From Tetradesmus obliquus (Eukaryota > Chlorophyta > Chlorophyceae > Sphaeropleales > Scenedesmaceae), in contig CP126191.1 of NCBI GenBank assembly GCA_030272155.1, positions 8,826,501-8,890,500 on the forward strand: a stretch of DNA of 64,000 nucleotides, written 5' to 3'. A program made the position numbers and the translations under genes. This document shows positions 48,120 through 60,240 of the stretch, piece after piece. Each line of letters starts with the position of its first letter. Position 1 is the stretch's first letter. Under the pieces are notes generated by a model, which had not been told where the DNA came from, did not search any database, and was given only the letters and a program-made list of their open reading frames with translations.

Positions 48120-49688
48120 ACGGTGCTTGCAGGAGCTGCGCCAGCTGCTGCAGGCGGCTGCAGCAGAGCCGGCCTGCGAGGCTCCCGCAGCTGCTGTTGA
48201 GACGACACACAGGGCGGAGTTCCAGGCGCACAACATGCAGGGGCTGCAGTGAGTGCCGCTCAACAGTGCTGCCAAAGCAGCTTGTCAGTGCATCCATTGC
48301 TTCTAGCCTGTCTTGAGGAGTATGCGTAAGAATGCTTGGTACATCACTGATGGCAGGTGTCGAGCAAGTACGTCTGCAACACGCCGGCCACCTGTGGGTC
48401 ACACAGTGCGAGTTGGCGCGCACTCCCCTGCCAGGTGCAGCTGTAGAAGGTCAAATTTATACAGCAACTGCTCTAAACACACCCTCAAGCAACATTGGAC
48501 CAAGGAATTATGTAAATTGCTACAGACATAGCCACGCCTTGCTGGGACGACGCAGGTTCGGCGCACGCGTGATGAAGACGCAGGACGGCACACCCGCCAC
48601 ACGGGACGCCACGTTCCTGGCAGAGGCCGGCATCCTAGGCAGCACAGCTGCACACAGGCTGGCAGCAGCACAGCAAGCGGGCAAACACAGCACGGACGCG
48701 AGCAGCAGCCGTGGCGGGGAAGGCGGTAGCAGCTGGGGCGGCAGCAGCTTGCGCACCTGGCTGGACCCGGCTGTGCCCATCACCCTGTGAGTGCGATTGG
48801 CATGGCTGCTGACCAGAGGAGAAACAGCAACATGCAGAACTGTGCTGTGGCGGAGGTGCTTCGTGTTGGTGCTGCAGCCTGTGGCGGCAGCGCTGCCGGT
48901 GGCCTCGCCTGATATCGCTGCCTGCACCCAGCAGGTGGAGGGAGTGTGCGTAGCTGGCTGCAGCCACTGCTGTTGTCCATGTTGCTGCTTTGACGGCGCT
49001 GGGTTGCCTGATGCATAAGAACGAATCTAGACACCCACAGAGTCCTGAGGACCACATTGGATGCGTAACTGCGCAGGTACACGGAGGCTGCTGCCAAGAG
49101 CACATTCACTGGCACCTTCTATGTGAGCGCCTGCAGCTTCTGTATGTTTCGGTCAGCTTGACAAGCGTCCATTTGTCACCTGTTGTACACACTGCCCTCA
49201 GCAGCCACACAACAGTGTGCAGCGCAGGACATCTGTCATACAGGACAGCATGCTGAAGTGTTTTTGCACATTACATACTGTAGACAGCAGTAGGCCGCAG
49301 TAGGCAGCAGTAGGCCGCAGTCATGACAGCCATTGGACTGTCATGAACATCAATACCCTGCAAATCAAACCTCGAGCCAAAAGAGCGTGCACATCTGTGA
49401 CTGCAGCCGCTCAACCCGATAACGCTCAGCTGCAGTCCAGCAGCGTGCGACCAGCCCACATTGCTAACACCAGCTGCTGGCCTGTATGAAACCAGCCTAG
49501 CCTGTTTTGCTGACACCACATGCCGTCATGGCATGACATGATGTGTCTAGCATGTGCTGAGCTCGCCAATGCCTGCTTCTGCAAACCATCAGGGCACTGC
49601 GGCGGTGTCCAAGATGGCGCCGATGAACAGGGACGACAGGTTCACCAAGTTGGCGAGTGACATCAACAACGTGGAGGGCCACAGATGA
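46975..49688 (+). CDS. SPAG8-like candidate axonemal (cilium) protein (7 exons, 277 aa)
   Basis: Exons 46975-47097, 47407-47524, 47762-47865, 48133-48248, 48556-48786, 49077-49122 and 49593-49688 sum to 834 nt in phase; the exon 2 donor (GTGCAG) is the weakest. Short conserved-looking blocks are VATLVGNWQEEAVLKAVTG near the N-terminus, TTHRAEFQAHNMQGLQFGAR, RVMKTQDGTPATRDATFL, VPITLYTEAAAKSTFTG and MAPMNRDDRFTKL at the end. The order of a GNWxEE motif, a TTHRxEF motif and an ITLYTE motif recalls sperm-associated antigen 8 and related proteins of ciliary doublet microtubules (from memory of the family, not a search). Low hydrophobicity and no membrane segment fit a structural microtubule protein. 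Divergent from the channel gene. Confidence 0.6.
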
Positions 49689-51084
49689 CCAGCAACTGCA
49701 GCGACAGCACTTGACGCAGCAATGCGTCGCCAGGCAGCTGTTAAACAGTGTCAGTCAACCAGTGTCAGTGACAGTACCTCGTGATTGCATACGTGTCGTA
49801 TGGCGGTGCCACACTAGCAGGCACTTTTATTATCCAACAGCCTGTTGCTGAGCTTGCTGAGAACTGACCCACACTGTGGGGGCACCAGAGAGCATGATGT
49901 GCCAGCGCTTGTCAGATCGTCTGAGATGGCATAGGGAACAGGCAGTGCAAGTTGCACTGTGCAATACCTGCAGCACCGCAATTGAACTGAACCATGAGGG
50001 CTGCAGCAGACAAAGGGCGATAACTATGCCATGACAGCACCGAAGACGGGCGTGCAATGTAAAAAGGGATATTCAAATTGTTGTTTAGTAGCAAAAATAA
50101 CTTGAACGTTCTTCAGATTGCTCCAGGTGAGGTGCTCTTCAGATTGCTCCAGGTGAGGATGAAGTTCTCACTGGTTGCTCCCTGGCCCAGGGAGTCACAA
50201 CCTGGGTCCCTCGCCTGGACCGCCGCAAGGAATTCGCTGAATCGAGTCTAAACGCTTTTATTTGTATAAATGTCTTTGAATCTACGTTGTGACACTCTGC
50301 AGCCTCAGAAATGCTAATTGTATCCTTCCCCCTGACTGACATGACTGGGCTGGCGCCAGCCTGAGCTCCTGTGGTGATGACATAACAAGCGAGACGTTGG
50401 TCAGCTTGCTACGGTAGTAAATATCACATGTTCAGTACCAGTCGGCTTCCTTCAAATGTCATTTAGCTTGCAGGCAAGCGCAGCTGTCAGGGTGGCGCTT
50501 CTGCGGGACAGGCACTACTGTACTACCAGGTAGGCGCATGTAACCCCCGATCACTCTGCGTTTATTGTTTTGACCTGTTCTGGTGACGTTGAGACAGGTT
50601 AATCCTTCGTTTCTATCCACCATTGCGCAGGAGCCAGAGGCCACAAACTTCAAGCCGACAATCAGCCCAGGCTGATACGGCATACAGTCGTGCTCCCAAT
50701 AGGAATGCATACAGCCTTTTGAAAAGTTGAAGTGCAGTTCCCGTGCCTAAAGGCGTCTGTTTTTCCTGTCGTCATCGACCACATGGAAGGAACACGAGAT
50801 CTGTGACAGATTTTCTTCTTTGACATGACCGCCCAGCATGTCTGTGAAGCGTCCGCTGGACGTCAAGCCCAGCCTATCTGTATAAGTTGAATAGTAAACG
50901 AACGGTTTAACTGCGTTCTGGCACGGTGTAGTAAAATTTGCCCGAGGCATCTGCCAGAACAAAACGCCTTAGCCGAGACAAGCCCGTTGTATAGGCAAAA
51001 ACAAGATTAAAAAACCTTTCTGCAAGGGCTGCACAGCTGTGCAAGCAGGCAGGTGGTGCATCGTCCGTCAGCGCCGAGTACCTG
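49689..51084. other. Intergenic with repeat-poor, lower-GC sequence
   Basis: The stretch after about 49700 nearly lacks CAG/CTG triplets and is A/T-richer than the genes. It holds a 26-bp direct repeat at about 50111-50158 (unit with CTTCAGATTGCTCCAGGTGA) and a set of minus-strand frames described separately. Confidence 0.45.
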
Positions 51085-51110
51085 ATGTGCAGCGATAGCA
51101 GACCCAGCAA
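50459..51110 (-). pseudogene. Possible broken intronless gene of unknown origin
   Basis: Three minus-strand frames follow one another with little gap: about 51110-50907, 50962-50747 and 50710-50459. The first two overlap in different frames, and the second and third are parted by a stop. All three have mixed, non-repetitive composition unlike the local genes, as if one reading frame had been broken by a frameshift and a nonsense change. No family is recognised, and the first frame has no ATG near its start. It could equally be chance open sequence in a promoter region. Confidence 0.25.
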
Positions 51111-53426
51111 GACATCGTCTGCTATGTCTGCGACTACACGAGCGCATCATGACTGGAGCGGTGACGATGAGGAGCTCTACCTCGATTGCGAATCAACGAA
51201 GGTGCGCCTGCTGGTCTTGCATGATCAACCGTGTGGCGAGCAGAAAAAGGCTGTGGCAAAGCATAGACACCTTGAGGCTCGAGGTCGGAGAACGTGTGAG
51301 CGCTGCCTGCATCACCAGGCTGCCGGTGAACGCCGTCCTCACAATGCCTTGCACGCCAGCTGCAGTGACAGCCTGTTTTATTACAAAGCAGCGCTCAGCT
51401 CATGCGGTGGTTAAACGCTTGGCTTTCACCCGCGCTATCGGCGCGTGAGCATTCTGGCACCGGACGGCATTGCCACACACACCAATCCACACAGTGCATA
51501 CATGTACTGTCACTGTGTACAGGCAGGCAGATGCCACCTGCCACCTACAGGCACAGGTCTCTGTTCCTGCCTGACGCTATCTAATGTAAATCATTACGTG
51601 CAATGCCTTCTTTTCAGGGCGCCACCCCGGACCAGCAGCAGCCAGAGGAGTGCAGCAGGATGCTCTTCTTTGCGCGCTGCCCTCCCACGCTGCCGCAGCA
51701 CGAGCTGCTGCAGCTGTTTGGCAAGTTTGGCCACATCACGGAGTTCAACCTGTACAGGCGCTGGGCCAAAGCCAAGAACAGCAAGGGGTGCGGCACAGTG
51801 GTGTACGCTGACAAGGCGTCAGCAGCTGCAGCAGTGGCGGCGCTAGATGGCAAGCAGTCATGGCCAGAGAGCGAATCACCGATGGTTGTGGAGTGGGCAC
51901 AGCCCAGCAAGCTGCAGCTGGCTGCCCGCACCGACAACACTCCAGCAGGTAGGCCGTGCACTGCTCCGCAGCTTTGTAAGGGATTAGTGTGTAGTTGTTG
52001 CCCTGCCTGTGAGCTTTATTTCTGGTTTTGAAAGCAGCTGGCAGTGCGCTGGTGTGCCGTGGAAGGTGGCGCCAGTGTGGGCTGAAGCGTGCCAAGAGGT
52101 GCAGTGCTCGTGCACCGTGCTGCTTGCTTGCTGGCTTGCTTGTTGCTTGTTTGCGTGCTTCTTTGCTGGCTGGCTTGCTCGTGTGCTGTTTCGCTTGCTT
52201 GCTGACACGCATTGCTGCGCAACAATGCTTGCAGGAGCTCAGCCGAGCAGCGACGCTCCAACCACAAAGACCCCCGCAGCACCTGGCGGCCAGAGCACTG
52301 CTGCAGGACAGAGCAGCGCCAGCAGCAGCAACAGCAGCAGCGTGCACACGGCCAAGCAGCAGCTGCCAAGGCTGCTGCCGCTGCTGCAGCCCGCCATGCA
52401 CAGCAGCGGCAGCAGCAGCGGCGCGGCACTCAGCGCAAGCCAGCGGCTGATGCATGAGGCAATGCGTGTGCAGGCTGCCAGCCTTGACTGCCACAGCTCA
52501 ACTGCTACTGCATGCTGTCGGCTATCGGAGCATGAGGCGCAGTGCACTATGCCATCACATGTGGTGCCAATGCTTGCAAGCCTGGTGAGTCAGCCGCATG
52601 CGCAGCAGCACAGCAGCCCTACCAGCGAGCTGCAGCAATGCGCATTGCTGTCAGCCGTGTGTGTTTGCCGCGACGCAGCTGCTGCTGCATGTCCGCCTGG
52701 CGTGCTCATCTTCATTGTTGGCAGGAGCCGAGTGCAGCGTAGCACAGCAGGCTGTTGTCCTGGCAGTGTATGCTGCTGCATGCTGTGCAGGACCCATGCA
52801 GTGGACGCAGCTCCCTTTTCCTAGTTGGTCAGTGCCTGCGCTGCTTGTCAAGTAGTGACTGGCATGCTGCTGCTGCTGCTACTGCAGATGTTGGACCTGC
52901 CCCCTGCCATCAGCGGCAGTGTGCCTTGCATGCAGCACGCCAGCGCACCCAACAACTTCATGCGCCACCAATGCACCTGGGGCGACAGGGACAGCGATGC
53001 TTCCCTGCCCCAGGTATGCCCGCCAATGGCAATGCTGCCTGCGGGCTGCAACAGCAATGATTACCAGGGCTTCTCAGCTGAGCCAGCCAGCCATGTTCAC
53101 AGCTTTTACCTTCCCAGCCTAAGCAGCAGCTCTAACATATGGAGCGCCCCAAACAATGCAATGCCTCATTCGATGATGCACGACAATGCACTGCTGCTGC
53201 AGCAGCAGGCCCGCTCAGCAGCTGCAACAGCAGCAATGCAGTCAATGTCGGGGCCGCTGCTGCAGGCCTCAGCCGGGGCAATGGCAGCGGCAGCAGCAGC
53301 AGCGCCATTCCACAGCACGTCGTGTGTGTGGCCTCAGGAAGACCGCTCAGCAAACCTGTTCTACAGCGCGGAGCATGCATACGAGAACGTCGCATGCAAC
53401 GGCAGCCTTGCTGCTGCAGCCAACGC

Positions 53427-53459
<33 letters not shown>

Positions 53460-53898
53460 CCACTCCAGTGGCCTGCTTGCTCACAGCAGCGCCAGCGGCA
53501 CACTGCCAAGCCTGTTAGAGGTCATTCCGGCAATGAGCTGGCTGCAGCTGCAGCAGAACGACCAGCAGCACGCGGTGAATGCTGCTGCAGCCATGGCTGG
53601 AAACCCCAGCGGCAGCATGAGCGGCTCGTTTGTGAGCTATGCTGGCAGCGGCAGCAGCAGCGGCGCAGCGGGGCACGTAAGCGCAGCGCAGGCTGCGTGT
53701 GCTTCGCTGCAGGAAGTGAGCCTTGACTTGAACCCGCAAGCAGCGCAGGTGCTGCTGGGCAGTCTGGACTTTGTGAAGATCAGGAGTGGCGCAGACGTCA
53801 GCGTCGGCTCAACAGGAAAAGGGCTGCAGCTGCGGCTGCGGGGCTCTGCTGCTCAGATCGAGTCTGCGTGCGGCACGCTGCGCCTGCTGCTGCTGTAG
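51085..53898 (+). CDS. RRM RNA-binding protein with possible C-terminal KH-like segment (4 exons, 602 aa)
   Basis: Exons 51085-51201, 51618-51948, 52235-52584 and 52888-53898 sum to 1809 nt with matching phases. Exon 2 holds one RRM: RNP2-like MLFFARCPP, FGKFGHITEFNLYRRW, and RNP1-like KGCGTVVYADKASAAAAVAA. This fits CELF/RBM45-style RRMs that bind single-stranded RNA. The middle is Gln/Ala/Ser-rich. The last 60 residues (VSLDLNPQAAQVLLGSLDFV, then KGLQLRLRGSAAQIESACGT) alternate strand and helix as in a degenerate KH domain, but lack a clear GxxG loop (inference). The ATG at 51124 is an in-frame alternative start. A poly-Ala run comes from CTG repeats. Likely a cytoplasmic or nuclear post-transcriptional regulator. 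Confidence 0.8.
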
Positions 53899-54500
53899 CT
53901 GCGCCGCAGCGCGGTGCTTGCCTGGCGGAGTGCGCTGTAGTGCGTGCTGCTGTGTTGCGTGTGATTGCATAGTTGCGTGTGATTGCCTAGGATTGTGTCG
54001 TGGGGACTTGTGAGATGAAGTTACATGCTTGCTGGCCGGTGCACTGCCACAGCATTTTCCGCAGTGGGTGAGGAACTGCAGGACGCATGGGCCCCCTGTT
54101 CAAAATGGGTCATGGTCTGCTGCTAGCACTCATAACAAGGGTGGCACTTGCATGGACGACAGCAGCATTGTGGATGCACACTGCAAACAGCTGCCAGCAG
54201 CTATTGTTTCAGTGCTTCAATTGCATAGGAGGCATGCGTGTGTGATGTGCACGAGTGCAATAGGCACAGCAGCGCATTGCGTCGCTTGGAGTGAGTACGT
54301 GCTGTGCCCTTTTGGGTAGGTGCTGCCAGCCTGATGATGACCTGATGGGCGCAAGCCTGTGCAGCATTTGTGAAAGCGGCTGTGCAGCAGGGTTTTCTGT
54401 TCGGGGGGAGGCTGTCTTGTCCTGCGGCTCTGCCGCTGGACACTTTGTTCTGCGGGCCGCACCGCGCTAGTACTGTGTGCGACGATTTGGTGGGTGACTT

Positions 54501-54570
<70 letters not shown>

Positions 54571-54601
54571 CGCGTGCGCGTGCGTGTGTGTGTGTGTGTG
54601 T
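54501..54601. repeat. (TG)n/(CG)n microsatellite of about 100 bp
   Basis: A pure TG run is followed by mixed TGCGCGCG units and a further TG run. Alternating purine-pyrimidine sequence of this length readily adopts Z-DNA. Confidence 0.95.
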
Positions 54602-57600
54602 CCCTGGCTCTGTTGCATAACAAAGGGCGCTGTCTTTTGTGTGGGTGTAGAGGAAGAACGAGCTGGCGGGGCTTGAGTAGAGTGCATTGCAATGAACAAG
54701 CCAGCCGGTAGTTGCCACTTGTGCCTGACGTGCGCAAGGGCAGCAGGCTGGCGCTGCCGTGGTTCTTTCTGTTGTGCCGCATTGCACAGGCACTGTGCAT
54801 GGCATCATCAAATGTTTGAGCCTGCCTTGAATCATCAAGCCTCCAACCCACATCCAGCGCATGCCGCACGTCTGGTGCTGATGCACGCCTCCTTTCATTG
54901 CACTGATGCCTCTCAGTGCCGCACCACCTGCAACACCGCACAGACTGGGTTATTACTACTTTCTACTATACAGCACTGAACTGAGGTACGTGGGCGACAC
55001 AGCGGTGTGATGGCAGGGCTTTGCACACGCCTGCATGGCAGGGTTGCACGCGTTCCTGTTGCTCGTCAAACTGGCATTGCTTGCGTTGCGGTTGCGGAGT
55101 CGGTTGGTTAGTTGTTAGGGTTGCGTGGCGCGGCTGGAACCGATGTGCGCGAGAGCTTGAGGGCATGGCAGCATGGGTGGTCGTTTTTTACCCGCAGTGT
55201 GACTGACTGCTTAGCTGTTTCTGAAATCGATGCATGCCGCCGTGCTTGCTCTGCGAAGTGGTGGCACATTTCACCGCATGGCAGCAGCGCCAGTCATTGC
55301 ACATCCCTGCGTACAGAACTTGCTGTGCGTTCCTGCAGTCAGAATTCCCACCACTTGCTGGTTTGAACGGCTGCAGCCCTAATGTCAAGGGTCATGCTGC
55401 AGGAGTACTGAACACTCGTGGTTTTGGAAGCGTGTGATTTTGGAAGCGAGTAGTGGTCCGGTGCGGGTTTGAAGAGAGCCCTGAAGTTCGGTTTGGTGTT
55501 GCTGTTGTGGTGCGAGCGCCAACAGCACTTACAGCGGGGCGTGTGTTGAGCACCTCTGCATAGCATGCATGCCGTGGCAGCGCAACTGGTGCTGCGTGAT
55601 AATATGTTGGTTAAACTGCTGTGCCTGGCAGCATGCTGCTTCGTCCGTCTATGTGTTGAGGCTGCAAGCAGCTTACGGCTGAACTGCATTGTGGCCAGCA
55701 CACAAGCATAACGCGCTTGTCAGCATCAGCTGTTGGTGGTGTCGAGGTGTGCGTTGGACGCTGGCTTGCTGAGCAACTCAATGTGGTGCTGCCTTGTGTT
55801 GGTGGTCGGTTGTGTTGTGGGCAGGTGCCAGAAGCAGGCGCCTGCTGCTGGTAGGCGAAGGTTGCAGCACTCTGTTCAGGCTGCCACCTGTGGGCAGGGC
55901 AGGATCTTCCAGCTAGGCTTGTGGCACATGCTGCATGTTGACAAAGGGTTAGCATGTGCGTGTGTGCGCGGAGCCATGCATTGCGTGCAACCGGCTGGCA
56001 TGTAGCAGGAGGGTGCGCCGCATGAATCAAGAACTGATGTTGAAACAAAATTGCAATCAGGTGCCTGCAAGCAGACGAGCGATCACCTGTTGGTTGCCAT
56101 ATCGCATGTTGTTGAGTGCCTCTACAGTAGTTTATAGAAAAGGTTATGCATGACTGACACGTTTCTGCTTGCTCGGTGTGAGCGAGCCACAGCATCAAAC
56201 AGGGCTGCATGTACAAATGCGTTGCATACGCCAGCTCATGATAAGCGTCGTGACTGACCTGTGTACGGCATTCTTGGGGCTCCACCTGTGTGCTGCGCCG
56301 ACGCTGTTTGGCGTGAAAGCTGCAGCTTCTAAGACTGTGCCGCACACACAGTTGGTTGCAGACTTGGCACAGCTGCTGTTTGTGTGTTGGGCGGCAAGGG
56401 AAGACCTAGCGGTCCATTTATGGTTGTGGATCGGCTTAGTGGTTGCATCTCTGCACAGTTCTTGGTGCATGAGGGATGCACTGTGTCCAGGCTGTGACGC
56501 CTTGATGCCGCTAGAGCACTACATGCTGCTCTTTGATTAGACAAGGCAACACCTTGGCACACAGTTTGTCCCCAGCCCCATGGATATGGTGGTTGTGTCG
56601 GCAGAGGCTCTTCGAGCAGTGATGCACAGCAATCTCTTCTTGCATGGCAGGCTTGCTGATTGGCTAGTGGTGGAACATGTGCGGCTGTAGTAGCATCAAG
56701 TACAACGGTCCCTTGGAAGGGTACCTATAGCACGGTTTGTTGGTTTGAAGTCCGCTTATGGAGCGCTCCGGGTACAGAGGAGCACTCTGCTGCATTTGCA
56801 CCGCTGGTGTTGCTAGGTGCGACACCTCATGGGCCCCTTTAGCTTGCATCTGTGCTGGCAGAAGCCGCGCAGCAGATATACACGGGATGGCTGTCTGCAA
56901 CCTCCCTGCCTACAATCTGCACCACAGAACTGCTGTGATAGTACGGGGCGCGGTGCAGTTGAGGGACACAGGGGGACACAGGGGTTCAAGCAGCTCAGGA
57001 GGCATTTTGCGTGCTGCTGCGCACTCACATAGTACCAATGAGCTCGCAATCAAGTCAAGTACTGCCGGTTTTGGAAACCAGCCAGCAACATGTAGTGTTG
57101 AACCAGGAAGACTGTTGGATGCCTTACGTGGTGTGGTGCGGCACATGCGTTGGCTGTGCTCTTCGTGTTGAGGAGTTTTGGGGACTACTGTCCCTGCCGC
57201 TTGGAAGTGCTGCTGTGATCACTTCGACAGCAGCAGGGCTAAACCGACCGACTAGAAGGACTCTTCTTGCTGCCAGTGCGTGGTGTCGAGCTGAAGCTGC
57301 TAACACTGCTGCCTTGGCACCCTTGATTAACCAGCGCATGATGTATGTGTGCGTGTGCGTGCTCCGTTGTTTGTGTACAGGCAGCCTCCAAAATGGTTGC
57401 ACGGCCTTAGGTTTGGTGTATACTACAGACAGTGTTCAGTGCGCCGACAGCACAGCAGCGCAAGTGCCGCATCAAGGACCTCGAAACAGGAGATGACATT
57501 GGAACCCAGCGGCAGCAAAGCACGGAGCAGCACTGCATGCTGCTGCATGCTCAGTAGCATGTACTGCATTGTCTGTGCTGCACGCTGGAGCATGGCTTGA

Positions 57601-58717
57601 TTGTGTGTTGTTGGTGCTGCCACGAATGCGTTGGCCAGACTGCCCACACATGAGCCTCTTTGCACCTGATGGGCGCGCCCCACAACCAAGGCGGCCCCCA
57701 AAACCATCCGATTGCTCACGGCGCCCACTGCCCAAAAGCGTCACAAACACCCTGTTTTTCCTCTACGGGACAACCAGACGCTGCTGCTGTCTTGTTTACA
57801 TCAACACGAGACCGCACTTCCACCTCACTGACTGTGTGCGCGATTGGTCGCTGCACCTTGTGTGGGTGGCAGCTGATGGCTGCCGCTGTTGCGGCTGTAG
57901 ACCGCTTGGGATGATTTGCATTTGATGATGATGATTTCACACCACCTGCTCATTGTGGGCTGCCCGGGCATTTTGGCAGTGGCCTGGGCTCTGCCTGAGA
58001 CAGGTGCCGGAGACTTCCAGTGCGGCTACTTTGTTAGACGTTGCATTTCAGCAAGGATGCCTGGTCTCAGCAGGGGGTGTTATGGCAAAGGGGCGAGCCG
58101 CTCTTGGGTGGCCTGCCGTGCAGCCATCCCCTGTTGTCAGGCTGGCTCTGCATTTGGCGCTGATTGAAGCACTGCGCTCACCTGCCGCACCTGCGTTGTG
58201 CGAGCAGGCAGTTGTCATTATTTGAAGGCTGTGCTGTCACTGCAGCGCAGCATGCTGCTGCATGTGTGGACCCGCTTACAGCGATCCTGCGGGCGCAGTG
58301 CATGCAGCACAGCCACTGGCATACTCTTTTAGCAGCACAGACGGCATGCATGAAGATGTTGTGCTGCTGCTGCTGCAGCTGCAGCTGCGGATCCAGCGGC
58401 TGCATGAGGCAGGCTGATGACCAGGCTGCTCTTTTCAGATGTGCAGCATGACGATGTGCTGCCTGCAGGCTCACTTACTCTGTGATCTGTGCGAATCGCG
58501 TTGATGCATGTTGTGCGCACCCTTGGGCAGACGCCAGCAAGCTCTACAGCAGAGCATGGCCCTTAACTGCGGGCCGGCTGTCGCTGTGCCTCTGCTGCCT
58601 CTACGCTTTTGCATCATGCAGCACATGGGCCTTGGTGGGAGCACAGCCCTGCGGATGTTGTGGTGGAGTGTGGGTGCTTGCCTTTCCTGCGACTGACCTC
58701 AGATTTTGGCAGCCACA

Positions 58718-58752
58718 ATCAGCTAACACACACATATACACATACACACACC
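58718..58752. repeat. Short CA/TA-rich microsatellite
   Basis: ACACACATATACACATACAC-type sequence, about 35 bp, imperfect. Confidence 0.7.
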
Positions 58753-58933
58753 CAGCATATCAGCTGATTGTTGCATTCTATGCCAGTTTCAAAGCCAGCA
58801 CCTGACTACGCAGCATTGGAGTGTTCGACAGCTCACGTGGCAGCCTGTGCAGTTGTTGCAGGCCATGAGTCGGAGCGTTCATGCATCCTTCCTTATTGGA
58901 GGCGCAGGCTCTGGTCTCGCTGCAGGTGCATGT

Positions 58934-59017
58934 GCACAAACAACACACAATCCTTCCTTGTTAATCACATCATCTGCACAAACAACACACAATCCTTCCT
59001 TGTTAATCACATCATCC
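58934..59017. repeat. 42-bp tandem duplication
   Basis: A unit starting GCACAAACAACACACAATCC is repeated twice with an exact 42-bp period and near-complete identity. Confidence 0.85.
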
Positions 59018-60240
59018 ATCAGGGCATGCATGCTGCAGTTACGGCTTGCGGCTGCCGCTTCCCAGTTACAGCACCCTCTCGTCAAAGCGCCTGCTGCTGA
59101 AACAGCCCTGATGATGCTGTACATGCAGTTGCGTTTTGCACCGCAGCTGCTCTTGCTGCTCATGTTGTGTTTGGGTTGAGCGGAGAGCCACAGCGTTGCT
59201 GAAGCAAATTTGCAAAGTGCCTGGCAGAGCGTGCACACGTGCATGCGCATGACAGTGGCATCAGCTAACATGTGTCTCTCTGCTTTGTGTGTGCGAGCGT
59301 GCATGCTGTGGTGCGAGAGCCAGTGACTTCAGATTGCACCAGAGGCACAGTAGGGCATGACAGTGGTGTGCTTTCCATGTGTAGCCTAGCCCTGCTGGTA
59401 GTGTCGCAGCACGGCTGCAGAGATGCTTCGGCATCTGTCATATGTGGATGCACTGCATTATGATAATGCATGTGGAGGCACTTGGGTGCCGTTGTGTGGT
59501 GTTGGGAGATGACATGTTGCTGTGTGGTCTGTCAGCTGTTGCGCCTGCGAGTGCGGTTGCAAACGTGTTTGGTTGCAGATTTGGGCGCAGATCTGCTGTG
59601 CCATCAGACAGGATACCGAGTTGCGGTCGTATGTCACCACGCCACCTTTATCATGCGTTCCGCCACGGAGCAGGCATGCACAGCCAGGTCACTTTGTTTG
59701 AATGTCTTCAAGTGCCAGAATCATCATCATCATCATGTTACTCAAGTGCCAGAATGTGATCAAACGTATCTATGGGGTTGCCTTTTCTCCACAACACTCC
59801 TAACACATGTTGCATCCTAGTTGTGTGCACACATGTGTACAGGCACACATGTTTGCCACCAGTTGCTTTTTGAGGTTGGCATACCCAGCCATCAGTCGCG
59901 GTGGGTTGCAGATTGCTTGACCGTGGCTGTCAAGTAGCTCACATGTAACTCCTGATTATGTAAGCATTGTTGCACAGGCGCACTACTGCTCAAGAACTGC
60001 CCGCTTGCCTGGTTAGCTCACAAACAGCCAGCTCTTAGATATGTGGCAAGATCTATGGCAAGATCTGCGCAGGCTGTACTGCCAGATCACTTGGGCAAGT
60101 GCCCTGGACAGCTGTACAAGCAACAACTAGCGGTAACCGACCTCTACATAGGTATAACTGCCAAAAAGCCTGTCATGGTTGAGTTGAGTCAAACCTCACG
60201 TCATAGACAATCGCATTTATAATATCCACAAAGCAGCGTG

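Larger units (their letters stand above)
53899..60240. other. 6.3-kb gene-poor stretch
   Basis: No exon chain with consistent phases or recognisable motifs was found on either strand. Open frames such as the minus-strand one at 56345-55611 have biased composition and no motif. Microsatellites and short tandem repeats are present. The plus strand is T/G-rich, like the introns and 3' flanks of plus-strand genes here, so a long 3' UTR or noncoding transcript is possible. Confidence 0.45.

Noticed and set aside
55611-56345. 244-codon minus-strand frame
   Set aside because: No motif, no splice partner and a His/Cys/Gln-biased composition as expected from antisense of T/G-rich sequence.
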